From positions 248,001-312,000 of the forward strand of contig JAMXBD010000689.1 of NCBI GenBank assembly GCA_024138025.1: 64,000 nucleotides of DNA, in the 5' to 3' direction. Position 1 is the stretch's first letter. The number at the start of each line of letters is the position of its first letter. The DNA comes from Combretum micranthum (lineage: Eukaryota; Streptophyta; Magnoliopsida; Myrtales; Combretaceae). Positions 47,740 to 59,723 of this stretch are shown here, piece after piece. A model generated the notes under the pieces. It saw only the letters and a program-made list of their open reading frames with translations, had not been told where the DNA came from and did not search any database. The position numbers and the translations under genes were made by a program.

Positions 47740-47870
47740 GCGCGCGAGAGCCATGCCTTTCCACCAACTCTTTACAAGCCCACTAAGAGAAGGAGGTTTA
47801 TAAACAAGGACAATGAATGAAATATAAGGAATGTGGGACTTGTTCCTTTTCAAATATATAATACACAACA
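47198..47870 (-). repeat. 3' LTR of copia element
   Basis: 673 bp. On the minus strand TGTTGTGTATT...TTTTTCCAACA, preceded by the purine tract ATATGTGGGGGAT. Contains a 76-base G homopolymer. Confidence 0.85.
47663..47738. repeat. 76-bp poly(G) run
   Basis: Uninterrupted G tract inside the LTR. The sister LTR has a 16-G tract (51924-51939) at the matching place, followed by about 40 bp that this LTR lacks. A proline-only reading frame across it is meaningless. Confidence 0.95.
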
Positions 47871-48441
47871 ATCCCCCACATATTTCAAAAGGATAAAAGA
47901 CAAAGATATAAAAAGAAATGTTGGGTTTTCTCAAATGAGTATTATGCCTCGAATCTGGTGTCCTTAAGACTATGAACTAGACCTAGAAAAATGAGATATA
48001 ACTTACAAAATAAATGGTGAAGCTTAAGGCTTCTATGAACCAATAATTTTTATAGTAAGCCAAAATTCTCATTAATCACATCATACTCCACATTTTCTAC
48101 TATTCATTGCGGTTTTGTGCTAATAGGCCATGCGCGTGCCTGGTAATTCATGAGTGCTTTAGAGATTTTGACACAATCTCATAGAAGTAGCCTCACTTCA
48201 CACTCATATAGGTCATTCCATCAAGCGTATACTACAGAATACACTACCTTTAAAGGATATGGTATTTGATTAAGAGCTTTGCTCAACCTCTCATTCTTTG
48301 CAGTTTAGCACTATACACATCATAGGAGGGACATCATTTATTAGTGTTACACAGATCAAGCAACGACTTGTTATTACCCATATGAACCTATTTCATGGGA
48401 TCTCCAATCACATAGGTTGGGTTACCATCATTGTTGATAAT

Positions 48442-50060
48442 TCAACATGGCTTTAGTCCTATACCCCTCGATGTTTCATTTATTAATTTTCTCCCCAAAG
48501 GTTTAGTCAGAGGATCGGCCAAGTTCATTTCTGACTTCACATAATCTATTGATATAATTCCATCTTTCAGCAGCTGCTTCACTACTTCATGTCTCAAACG
48601 AATATGTCTATTCTTTCCATCGAAGGTCTTATTCTTGGCAATAGATTTGCCGCTTGACAATCACAGTGCATAGACACAGATGGTGTAGGTTTTAAACCTA
48701 ATGGAATATTTGCCAAGAAGTTTCTTAACCACTCAGCCTCATTACCAGCCAATTCCAGAGCAATAAACTCTGACTCCATAGTAGACTTAGCTATGATAGT
48801 CTGTTTGGCTGATTTCCATGAAATTGCTCCACCTCCAAGGGTGAATATATAACCACTAGTGGATTTTGTCTCATCTGAATCAGATATCCAGTTGGCATCA
48901 CTGTATCCTTCTAATACAGCGGGAAATCCACTATATAGAATACCATAGTTCATAGTACCTCTGAGATATTTCATCAATCTGACCAATGCAGTCCAATGAT
49001 CATAACCGGGATTATGTGTATACCTACTCAATCTACACACAGCATATGCTATGTCAGGTCTTGAGAAATTCATTAAATGCATCAGACTTCCAATTATTTG
49101 TGCATACTCAGATTGAGCAACGATATCACCTCTATTTTTCTTTAATTGAGTATTAGCATCGTAAGGGGTACTCACAGGATTGACATCAAAGTGTCCAAAC
49201 TTCTTAAGAAGTTTCTCAACATAATGTTCTTGTGATAACATAATACTATCATTCTTCCTTATGATTTTAACACCCAAAATAACACTTGCTTCACCCATAT
49301 CTTTCATATCAAATTTGGAAGCAAGAAAAGATTTAGTTTTAAGCACTATATCAAGACTGGTACCGAATATAAGCATATCATCTACATATAGGCATATGAT
49401 AACACAATCATTATTAATAAGTTTTATGTAAACACATTTATCAACTTCAACAGTAGAGAATCCATCATTTAATAAAACTTGATCAAATTTTTCATGCCAT
49501 TGTTTAGGAGCTTGTTTTAAACCATACAATGATTTAAGAAGTTTACAAACTTTATTTTCTTGTCCTGGAACAACACAACCTTCAGGTTGTACCATATAAA
49601 TTTCTTCCTCTAAATCGCCATTTAGAAAGGCTGTTTTTACATCCATTTGATGAATAACAAGTTTATATATTGAAGCCAAGGCAATCAAAACTCGAATAGA
49701 AGAAATTCTAGTTACAGGAGCAAAAGTGTCAAAAATCAATATTTTGCTTTTGAGTAAATCCTTTAGCAACTAATCTAGCTTTAAACTTATCAACTGAACC
49801 ATCAGGATTTAATTTCCTTTTAAAGATCCATTTACAACCAATAGGTTTAGCTCCAGGAGGTAAATCTACCAATTCCCATGTTTTATTTTGTAAAATAGAA
49901 TCAATTTCAACTTTAATAGCTTCTTTCCAAAAAGGTGCATCACACGAGGAAATTGCATCCGAGAAGGTTAATGGATCATTTTCAACAAGATAAGTATAAA
50001 AATCATTTCCAAAAGAATTTTCTTTCCTTTGTCTCTTACTTCTTCTTAAATCATCATTTT
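48442..50060 (-). pseudogene. copia reverse transcriptase and RNase H
   Basis: RT motifs are intact: [54 protein letters not shown] and the catalytic [10 protein letters not shown] (about 49375-49405). RNase H follows ([35 protein letters not shown]). The N-terminal KWIFKRKLNPDGSVDKF part (49770-49840) is out of frame with the rest, and a shift near 48650 separates the last RNase H segment. Confidence 0.9.
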
Positions 50061-50110
50061 CAAAATATTTCTAGAGACATTTTCAGAAGATGATGTATTA
50101 GGAATAATTT

Positions 50111-51844
50111 TTATTTTAAAGGAAACACATGTTCAAAAAACTCTGCATTTTTTGTCTCAACAATTGTATTGCAATCTAACACATCACTTTTTAATACAAG
50201 AAATCTATATGCTATACTATGTTCAACATAACCAATAAACATACAATCTGAAGTTTTAGAACCTAATTTTCTTTTTTTAGGATTAGGAAGCATAACTTTA
50301 ACAAGACACCCCCAAACTTTCAAATATTTCAAATTAGGAGAATAACCTTTCCAAAGTTCATAAGGTGTTTTCCCTGTTTTCTTATAAGGTATCCTATTCT
50401 GTAAGTGACATGCAGTTAATATAGCTTCACCCCAAAGATCTTCAGGTGCATTAGAACTTACAAGCATATAATTCATCATTTCTTTTAATGTCCTTTTTTT
50501 TTTCGGCTACTCCATTAGATTCTGGAGAATAAGGTGGAGTTATTTCATGAATTATTTCTTCTTTTTCACAATATTCATTTAGTAAAATATATTTACCACC
50601 TCTGTCTGATCTAATTCTTTTAATTTTCTTGTTTAATTGATTCTCTACTTCTGCTTTGTATATTAAAAACATGTCAAATGCCTCATCTTTATTTCTAAGC
50701 AAGTAGACTTTAGTATATCTAGAAAAATCATCTATAAAAGTTACATAATATCTTTTATCTCATCTAGTCATAGTTTGCTTTAAATCACCTAGATTAGTGT
50801 GAATTAAACTTAGTAATTCAGATTCTTTAAAGACAGATGCACATGTTTTCTTAGCTTGTTTAGATTCAGCATAAATTTCACATTTACTCATACTTAAAGA
50901 ATTAATATTAGAAATTAATCCCACGGATTGCATTTTCTTGATATAAGGTAAACTAACATGTCCTAATCTACCATGCCATAAATCACAAGAATCAATCAAG
51001 TAAGCAGAAGAAGAAACATTTCTATTCATAACTTCAGAAACATTGAGTACAAATAAACCATGACTACAATAGCCCTTGCCAACTAAAACATTATTTTTTG
51101 TCATTACAACTTTGTCAGACTCAAATGACACTTTCACTCCCACTTTTCCCAACAATGCCACTGAAATCAGATTGGTTCTAATGTCGGGAACATGCAACAC
51201 CTCGTTCAGAGCCAAAGTTTTTCCAGATGTGAGTTTGAGAAGAACCTTTCCTTTCCCAAGAACTTGGGTAGTTCGAGAATCACCAAGATGCACAGATTCT
51301 TCTCCTTCATCAACTTTTGTATAGGTCACGAATGCATCCTTATTTGCACAAATGTGCCTAGTAGCACCAGAATCTATGACCCATTCTTTCACACTGGTTA
51401 CTATGTTCACAGAAATGACTGCAGCGATAATATCATCTGCTTGAACCAAATTTGCCTTTGGTTTAGCAGGATTGTCATTTCTTCCCATCCTCTTTCTGCA
51501 CTGAGGTGCATGATGGCCAGGTTTGCCACATACGAAGCAATTGCCTCGCTTCTTAAAAGTGGGATTACTAGCTCTGGGCTTGTAATCATGTTTCTTTTCA
51601 TACCTTTTATATGACTTGTGCGGTTTGTAATCCACCAAATTCGCCTTACTTGCAATCTCCTTTCCTTTGGCGGCCATGAATTCCTTTCTGTTGGTGTTCT
51701 CGATGATGAAGCAAGCGAAAGTTGCTTGTGCTTATGTTTAAGTTGTTGTTTGTAATCACTCCATGATTGAGGCAGTTTCTCAATCAGCAAACCAGCAACG
51801 AACTCCTCCTGCAAATTAATGCCTTCTGTGTGGTACTCTCCCAC
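50111..51844 (-). pseudogene. copia gag (partial), protease and integrase
   Basis: Gag C-terminal part (LLIEKLPQSWSDYK), zinc knuckle CFVCGKPGHHAPQC (about 51515-51556), protease WVIDSGATRHIC (51357-51392), GAG-pre-integrase LWHGRLGHVSL, integrase core with DRGGKYIL, SPESNGVAEKK and a C-terminal QNRIPYKKTGKTPYELW. The first integrase Asp is changed (HTNLGDL where HTDL is usual). Shifts near 51660 and 50500 and a stop at 50760 break the polyprotein. Confidence 0.9.
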
Positions 51845-51923
51845 CTATAAGGTACTAATAATAGTATGGCGGCATACCTTGAAACCAGAGTTCATTTGTT
51901 TGGACGTGGTGTGTAAAAGTAAA

Positions 51924-52108
51924 GGGGGGGGGGGGGGGGCGCGAATCCACGAATTTACACTAACTTGGTTTAGGCTTTGTGCGCGCGAGCCCATGCCTTT
52001 CCACCAACTCTTTACAAGCCCACTAAGAGAAAGATGTTTATAAATAAGGACAATGAATGAAATATAAGGAATGTGGGACTTGTTTCTTTTGAAATATATA
52101 ATACAACA
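51924..52108 (-). repeat. Truncated 5' LTR remnant of copia element
   Basis: About 170-185 bp matching the outer part of 47198-47870; the rest of the LTR and the primer site are deleted. Confidence 0.75.
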
Positions 52109-52373
52109 ATATATACGTGCTATATAAATACGTGGAAGATGATTATTGTTGGAAAGCATCTATTTCAATAATATGTATATTAAAATTTGATTAGTAATTT
52201 ATTTTGATATAGTTGGTATATTATATAATACCCAACACTAATTATGAATAGTTATCCAATACTAACTATAAATATAGTTGAGGCTGCAGGTCCTAAACAA
52301 GCTTAAACACAAAAACACACAGACAAACCTTTCTTTTGAAACCAAAAAGAAGGAAAAAAAAAAAAAAAAACAC
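52109..52373 (+). promoter_or_regulatory. Proximal promoter and leader of the 52374 gene (copy 4)
   Basis: About 265 bp of the original promoter remain between the copia element and the ATG. CTATAAATATAG at 52265-52276 is a good TATA box, about 100 bp before the ATG. A 17-A run lies just before the start codon (52354-52370). The copia insertion separates this segment from the more distal upstream region now at 46850-47192. Confidence 0.7.
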
Positions 52374-54524
52374 ATGTTGAATTGCACAGGAGGTCGTATC
52401 GATGACTCAGATTTCAGCAAGCCGATGCCGATAATTGGCCTGTATGTTGCAGCAGCAACATTGCTGTGTGCTATAGCAATGGTAACAGATGCTGTTGAGG
52501 GACTTAAGAGCAAACAATATTGGATCCCAAACCGCTGGTTTCAGTGAATGCAGCTTCCCTGACAGTTGTTGGGGTAGCTATCAAGTTGTCGGTGGATTTA
52601 AATTCACCAATGCCTTCAAAAGTTGACCAACTCGCTAAACTTAGCACTTCGGCTTTTATATGTACCGTGCTTGCCAATTTCGTACCTTCTCTAGGAAAAT
52701 TGGAGAATGGTGAGCTCTTAGCAAACACAGCGGCCCTCTTTATCCTCGTTATCACTTCAATAGTAAATCTCTGCATCCAGCTAAACCGGTGTCATTCTTT
52801 CATTCAAAGCTGCTCATATTGTCATGATTGCATTCATGAGTTATGAGCTGCTCTTGTTCTCCATGGGAGCACAATGCATTCCAGTATGGAAAAACTACTT
52901 TCGGTGCATATTCGAACGAAAACACCAGGAGAAAAGGATTGGTGATCCTACTATGTTATATGAAAGAGATAAGGAGCCCCAAAGTCTCAGAGAATATCTT
53001 ACGACAATTTCTACAATGGCCCAGTCTTGTTGCCCCCATTTCGTGATGGCTGAGTCTGTGCTTGTCGTTGGTTTTGGCTTTTATAATTTTGTGCCTGTAT
53101 CAACATTCTTTGTTGTTCTTTTTGCAACCACAATCCATAAAGACAAATTCATTCATCCAAATACATGCAGTGGCGAGTCTGATTATGGGTGGTCATCGTT
53201 GGGGATTCTCATTGCTCAAACCATTGCTGTAGTAGTGGGACTTATTATCCCCTGCATTAGATTTTGTCGCTTTATCCGATCGCCAACACCCCCTTCATTT
53301 TTTAAAAAGAAAGCTCACAAAGAAGAAGGGGACTTCTGGATGCGGCATCTAGATGGGACAAAACAGCTACCGCTCTTATATGCTCGGGGGGGTTGGCAAC
53401 GTATAGTGTATGAATTGCGTCTAATTTTTGCTACCGTTTCAGAAGATGATCCAGGGATGCGATATATTGGGCTGGAGGAGGGGGACGAGAATGACAGTGA
53501 CAGACCCGGGAGAAGAAAGCGTATTGATTTAGCAAAGAGATGGATCGAGTGGAGAGAGAAATGCTTCTCAAGTGTTACCCAGAGGCATATTGATAAAGGA
53601 AAGGAGGGAACCCCACAAAATCTCAATGGATTTCTTAAAGACCACCTTTCGGGTGGTTTTGATGGAGTTGCTAGCTTTTACAATGATAAGATTCCTCCAT
53701 TGTTCAGTCCCAGTTCCAGCTCCGGAAATTCTCCTCCAAATTGTTGGGGACTTGCAATGCTAACATTGACAAGTGTGGCAATCGCTCTTCCTGATATATC
53801 TGCTCCTTCTAAGGAGAGTCTAATTAGGAGTGTAAGCGAGGGCCTCAAATATGTCAAACTAGTGGAGGACCACATGAACGCCCACGAAGATTTTATTACT
53901 ACCCGAGCAGCTGCATCTATTGTTTGGATAGAACTTACCGGGTATAGTAGGATATGGTTAGATATAACCCTGAGAAAGCTCGCTCAAGATAGCGAAAGTC
54001 CAGGAAAAGCTCTTTCGGACCTTGCAGAATTTGCAGAAAAATGCTTTAACGAGTTTACCGGTGATCACAACAGAAGTTGGCGTGAGGACAGAGAGCCTGA
54101 AATTAGAACTTGTAAGGCAGTGGCGGCACATTCCATCCATAAAATATGTAAAACCCTGTTGCAGGAGCAGGAATGCCGGAATGACTCCAGTGATGTAATA
54201 TTTCATAGATTGTGCCGTAACATAGCTGATATATTGGGAGCTTGCTTTACAAATTTGAGACTTTACATTGTCTCTAAATGCGAAACGTGCTCCATGGAGA
54301 AAAGAAGAGAGACTGTACTTGGAATGCTCCAACTTTATGGGGAAATCGAAGAAATAATGGAAATCCTATCTGAGAAATCTATCCCAGGTATCCCTTCTGG
54401 TGAAAGGGGATCCATTGATAAGTGGCGTTCTTATCTGAAACCCCAAGAATCAGAGCAGCAATCGCAGTCACACTCGCACTCACCTCAACGTCCCATCCAT
54501 ACCGAAGGAATAACGGAAGTCTGA
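52374..54524 (+). pseudogene. Uncharacterised plant multi-pass membrane protein, two compensating frameshifts
   Basis: Intronless, about 716 codons. It starts MLNCTGGRIDDSDFSKPM and ends with a His/Ser-rich tail (HSHSHSPQ). The N-terminal 280 residues hold about seven hydrophobic segments (for example IIGLYVAAATLLCAIAMV, TAALFILVITSIVNLCIQL, VLVVGFGFYNFVPVSTFFVV, ILIAQTIAVVVGLIIP). The remaining roughly 430 residues are hydrophilic with no domain I can name. It resembles, from memory, a land-plant family of unknown function with the same N-terminus (KPMP.IG.YVAAA...MP...DQLAKLS). The frame shifts by -1 at about 52540 (tggtttcag) and returns at about 52783 (ctaaaccgg), so residues 56-136 lie in another frame. 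It is therefore a pseudogene unless these are sequencing errors. Alternative initiation at 52824 would lose five membrane segments. Confidence 0.65.
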
Positions 54525-57500
54525 ATGCTGCTGATGGAGGTTTTTAATCCAGATTTGATTTGTTTCAACTTAGCTTTCTCGGTTTGGTGGTCGTGTCGTG
54601 TTTGACTTGTATCTTTTTTATTCTTTCTATTTTCTTTTTCAGTGTTTTTTTTTATTTTTTATTGTGTAGTGTTTAAGGCATTTTTCGATGCTCAATTGCT
54701 CATTAAGTTATCGGATGTGTTTTTTTTTTTTTTTTAAATTGATATAAAATGTCAACCTATTCCCTAGCTATGGTTTTATCTTTTATTTATATTACACACA
54801 ATTATCCTATTATAAATCCTAACTATGTGCGCAATTAATAGTGTTTTTATTTAATATATTTTGGTAATTTTTCAAAATAAAAATTGCACACAGCATGGAC
54901 ATTGCAATAAAATAAAATAAAGTAATTCGACTTGAATGACTTTTTATTGTGCTGACATTTTTTTTATCCCATGCATATGCTATTTTAATGTGTTAATTTT
55001 TATATGTAACAGAAAAATATGATGCGAAGCCCAAAAAAAATTAAAAAAACAAAAAGGAAAACTCACTGCAAATAAAAACATAGCGCGCTTCTGGGGAGGG
55101 GAGAAAAAAAAAAAAAAAACAATACGCGAGAAGGGGCAGTCGAGATATGAGGTTGTAACAGAAAAATATAAAGTGGTTCTCTTGGAAACGAGAACGCGTG
55201 TTTAGTTCACGCCTGTTTAAGTTCAAAGTTGACAAGACATGTAATATATCCATCAGTCAAGCTCCTCTTACGCAAGAAAGGTGGACAATTGCATTTTACT
55301 TCAAAAGGAGCAGGGAGGGAAAAAAAGAGAGAGAGAAAGATTTTTTGTTTTGAAACATAACTTTTTATCTTTTCTTATCTGATAAAATTTAATTTCAAGT
55401 ATTATGATTGAATTACAAGGCCACCGAAAGATTCAAGATTTAGCGAAAACGTTTAGGAAGATATATAGGACTGAAAAATAAGGATACTCAACTCTCAATG
55501 ATAATTGGATTCTTCTTTTCCTTTATTTTTAAATACTCAATATATTTCTTACATCTTTGTGTGTGATTTTTTATTTATTATGAACTAAAATAAATGTTTT
55601 ACAATTTTGACAATTGGTTGATGATATTATTAATGAATGAGTTTATTATATATGTTAATAGTGAAGAAACTTTATGATCATTGGTCTACGCAGATAAAAA
55701 TTACAAAAATAAATTATACAAAATTAATTATTAAAATACCAACATAAAACCGTATCTACGAGACACGATTTGCATATATAAGATGAGACTCACATATTAA
55801 TATGTTAATCACATCTTAGAAATGCGATTTACTAATACACCACATAATTATAATGAGTAAATTAGTGAACTGCATTACTAAAAAGAGATTTAGTAAGAAA
55901 TAAGTGAATCACATTTCTAATTTACGATTTATCATTATACAACTTTTGCTAAATCATATCTTACAAGGATGATTATTTAGAAAAATTATAATTAGCATGT
56001 TGAACAATGAATTAATATTGATTATTTTATAATTAAAATTATCTTTTTTGTATTTGGGGAATTTTTTTTTTTAAAGTTGGTAAACATGTTGGTTAACCTA
56101 TTACTAGTTAATTTGATGTGATTTTTAATCATTCATTGAGACAACTCATTTTTGCCTATTAAGGCTATAAATATATCATAAAAATAAATACTATATTAAG
56201 CTCAAATATTAAAATTTTCAAAAAGAAAAAAATTAATAATAAATATTATGTATATATATAATAATATCAATAATAATATGTAGAGATGTAAAAGATTAGT
56301 ATTATGAAGTTTAAAATAAATACTTTGGACATAATACGTTATAAATTTTAATTATATATAGACTTTGACCCAATTAAATGGCCCATAATAAGCTAATCTA
56401 TTTAGTTATTTCTTTTTTCTTTTTTGGGCCAAAGCCGATCTATTTAGTTAAAGTCTTAAAATTGATTTACTTACAAGAACGTTAGAGAGTTCCTGGGTTT
56501 AGACAATAAGGCAAGCATCTAAATGCCTTTTGTTCTTCTCATTACATAAGCGACACGTGACGCATTGCAGTTGTTCCACGTGGCAAGATGATGCCATGTC
56601 ATCATCTTCTTCTTTCTTTAGCTCCTGGAAACACGCACATGTCATGGCTGGACACGGAACTTTCAAGCCATTTTTAGTTGTTTTGCTTTACAATTTCACC
56701 AAATTGATGGTGAAATAGCAAATTAGGCATATAATACTATGAATTGATACCAAAAAGTGATCTCATTTCATAGTTTAACTCAGTCACATATGGCCATGAA
56801 AGTGGGGAAAACTAATAACATAGATGTGTCTCCCATTGGATTCAATATTGATTTGAACAAATTTAAAGAGAAACAAAGCTTCCTGGAAGAATCAAATCAT
56901 AGAATGGGACATTTGATTTTGATGCCAAACAATCACAGAATTTGGATTAAATCGAGGTCAAACCTCAATTTTTTGCCAATCAGAAATTAAACGATTTGAT
57001 CCTTTTTCAAAATTTTTTCAAGGTCTAAAAGTATAAATAGGAACTCGAACAAACCATTTCACATTAAGAAATACATAGAAAATCACTTAAAAAGCTTGAA
57101 TCAAAAGATTGTTCTAACAATTTTGGGTTCTGAAAATTTTTCAAAATTCTTACTCCCAGAGTTGATTTTGAAGTGATTGGAGGATAAGAAGTTTCTTGAA
57201 GCAACAAGCTTTCAATTTGGTGGCCTAAGAAAGGACAAAAATCATCAGAATCATCAACAACAAGAACCACAACCGGAGTCACCGCCTGGGTAGTTGAAAC
57301 TACCATGTTTCGTCGCTTTTTGGCTTGAATCACCATCACAGAAGAGCTAAGAGTGCTCCATTCCTCCTGTCCGACAACTTTGCCAGCTACTAGCACCGCC
57401 ATATCGGCAAATTTCACCTCCATCAGCCACTTTCCCTGTCCCCTGTCAGAAGCTAACTTACTAACCTACTCTAACTCGAATCTGCCCTTTGCTCCGACCT

Positions 57501-57560
57501 GTGCAACCAGGTGCATCTTCTTCCTTCTTTTTTTTAATTAAATGATTTATATAATAACAA
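54525..57560. other. AT-rich spacer downstream of the gene
   Basis: The first 400 bp are likely 3'-UTR and flank (AATAAA words near 54906). Further on no gene is supported. A TATA-like tataaatagg at 57031 and a minus-strand frame of 119 codons (57064-57423) have no recognisable family. Confidence 0.45.
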
Positions 57561-57563
57561 TAA

Positions 57564-58881
57564 GGGTAAATTACAAATATATAACATGTGTTTTATTGCT
57601 TTTGCAATTAGGTGGCCTAAGATATTTTTTTTACAATTAGGTGACCCATAATAACATCTGTTGCGTTCTATTAAAATCACAGTTAATTGGACACGTGTCA
57701 ACCACATATCAAATGAAAAAAAAAAAAACAAAAGAAAGTCGCTCCCCACCTGTCTTCTCTTCTCCTTTTCAGCTGAAGCAATTATGAGAAGGGAAATTGA
57801 GTTGTTAATTTGAAGACAAAAATACAAATCTTATCAAGCACAAAAATTATTTACTACTTGTCTCTTAGATTATAATTACAAGCTCTTTAATATGAGCATA
57901 ATTAAAAGTTTTTCTCCTCCAGATTACCACCATAGAAGCTCGTATTCAAGCTTTCTCTCTCTAAAATAACCTCAATGGTATAATTTCTCTCTCTACCATT
58001 TTGAACACAACTACCCATTTTCATTCTCAAAACCGCCACCAACAGGTTCTCTAATAACAAAAGCATCAGAAAGGAGTATCCTTTTATTGAAAAACCATCA
58101 TCACAAGTTACCACCTTTCTCTCAAATTCAACTTTTCCATCATCGATCAACACCACTACTGACCCGCCTTGAAACCTCCATTGACAATCATCCATTTAAT
58201 AAACCAAAGTTGAAAACCATAACACAGAACCTAATACCACTCTTGATGCAAATCCATCAACCATATTTTGACCATGGCAGCCACCTCCGAATTGACAACC
58301 AAACCCCCAAACTAACAAAATAGATATAAAATGTAAAGTCATATTTGACTTGCAGCAGACCAAAAATTTGAAAAGGAATATATATATTTTTATACTTCTC
58401 TTACTCGTGTGACAACTAACCCCACTAATCTTATTCAAGTATAGAATTGATGGCTCGCCTACCCTACAGATAAGTGTGGTATATCATTTAGATCACTTTG
58501 GTTTTGGTCACTAGTACGAGTTATGGCATACTTCTACGACCACAAATTGTTTACAAGGACACTCATAGCTAGACTCATCAGTGTAATCTTCAATCTTTAT
58601 ATATTTGTAGGAAAAATTAAATCTTTTTTGTTAAAATTTTTTAGAATTGGAGCAAAGGAGTAAAGTGAGGTTGAAGAAGAAGGGAGGAAAGAGAGAAACG
58701 AGAGAGAGAAAGTGACCTTTCTTTTTTTTTTTTTTTTTCATTGACACATGTCCACTTAACGGTAATTTTTAAACGGAACATAACGGATGTTATCATGTGT
58801 CACCTAATTGTCAAAAGAAATATCTCAGGTCACCTAATTGCAAAAGCAATCAAACACGAGTCATGTATTTGTAATTTACCT
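57564..58881. mobile_element. Element with about 130-bp terminal inverted repeats, 1.3 kb, TAA target duplication
   Basis: The left end GGGTAAATTACAAATA and the right end, reversed, AGGTAAATTACAAATACATG are inverted repeats. The similarity continues for about 130 bp (GCTTTTGCAATTAGGTG, then CAATTAGGTGAC, then the GATAACATCCGTT variant). TAA lies on both sides (57561-57563 and 58882-58884), consistent with a Harbinger/PIF-type or foldback element. No transposase. The interior contains a 97-codon minus frame (57902-58195) of unknown origin, possibly captured DNA. Confidence 0.65.
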
Positions 58882-58884
58882 TAA

Positions 58885-59718
58885 TAATATTAATAATAAT
58901 GATGATGATGATGAAACAAATAATAAAAAAAAAAGAAGGGGGATAAAATAAAATAAAAATATAAAGGAAAAAAAGAAGAAGAAATGAATACGAAGTAAAT
59001 GGAGACATGTATGTTGATTTGTGGAAATTGAATAAGAATATACAAAGGGAGATATATAGGTAATATAGTAAAATAATGTATTGTGAACACATAAATATAT
59101 AATCACACTAAAATTTTTTTACACCTAGAGAAACCATTTTTTCTAAGACAAAAGCAAGTTGGTAGTTTTATAGGCTTCACAACACCTAAAGTCCATCTTC
59201 TACCAAGAGCTATAAAATTAAAATATTTAAAAGAAATAGTTTCAATATTAAAATAACCAATGCACTAAATTCTTATAAAAGAACTACGTGATATCTTATC
59301 TTGATTAATGGGTATGTAGATATTCATGGGGCAATTTAAAAAATGAAAGAAAAACTTTTCTTTTTTCCCTATCTTGTAAATATTAATTTAATTGGCAATT
59401 GCTTGTAAATATTGATAATTGCATTACTTTGTAAATTTCAATATGACTATTTGTAAATATTTCAAATATCAACAAACTTTAGAATATTAAATGAATGAGA
59501 TTTAATTATAGAATTTAAGGTTGTAACTATATGGTTATAATAGAACAGCTCTCGAATCCAAGAATCTCTAGTTTATTTGAAATTGATTTTGAATCAATTT
59601 TTATTCAAACACCTAGTAGATAAATTAGGATCAACCAACTCATTGATCCCAACTTAAATTATTTCCCGACCCAAATCGGATGGCAAATCCAAAAGTGTTA
59701 TAATATTATATATTATAT
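58885..59718. other. AT-rich spacer
   Basis: No gene recognised; low-complexity (AAT)n and GAA-rich tracts near 58885-59000. Confidence 0.5.
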
Positions 59719-59723
59719 ATATA

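Larger units (their letters stand above)
47198..52108 (-). mobile_element. Ty1/copia element inserted in the gene promoter
   Basis: TG...CA ends with TSD ATATA at 47193-47197 and 52109-52113, and an unoccupied counterpart in block A near 32908. Minus-strand order is truncated 5' LTR, partial gag, CCHC knuckle, protease, integrase, RT, RNase H, purine tract, 3' LTR. A deletion removed most of the 5' LTR, the primer site and the gag N-terminus. Frameshifts occur near 51660, 50500, 49750 and 48650. Confidence 0.92.
33215..52426. repeat. Block B of the large tandem duplication
   Basis: Second copy of the 20178-33214 sequence. It ends inside the first codons of the gene at 52374, where similarity to block A stops. 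It contains two insertions lacking in block A: gypsy 37845-43430 and copia 47198-52108. Without them it is about 8.7 kb. Confidence 0.85.

Noticed and set aside
47653..47934. 93-codon minus frame with a long proline run
   Set aside because: Direct translation of the poly(G) homopolymer in a copia LTR.
52824..54524. A separate 566-codon gene starting at 52824
   Set aside because: The upstream frames 52374-52545 and 52540-52783 encode the missing membrane segments of the same protein, so one frameshifted gene explains all three better.
57064..57423. 119-codon minus-strand frame
   Set aside because: No recognisable family, no promoter or intron evidence on that strand; could be chance or a decayed gene, so not called.
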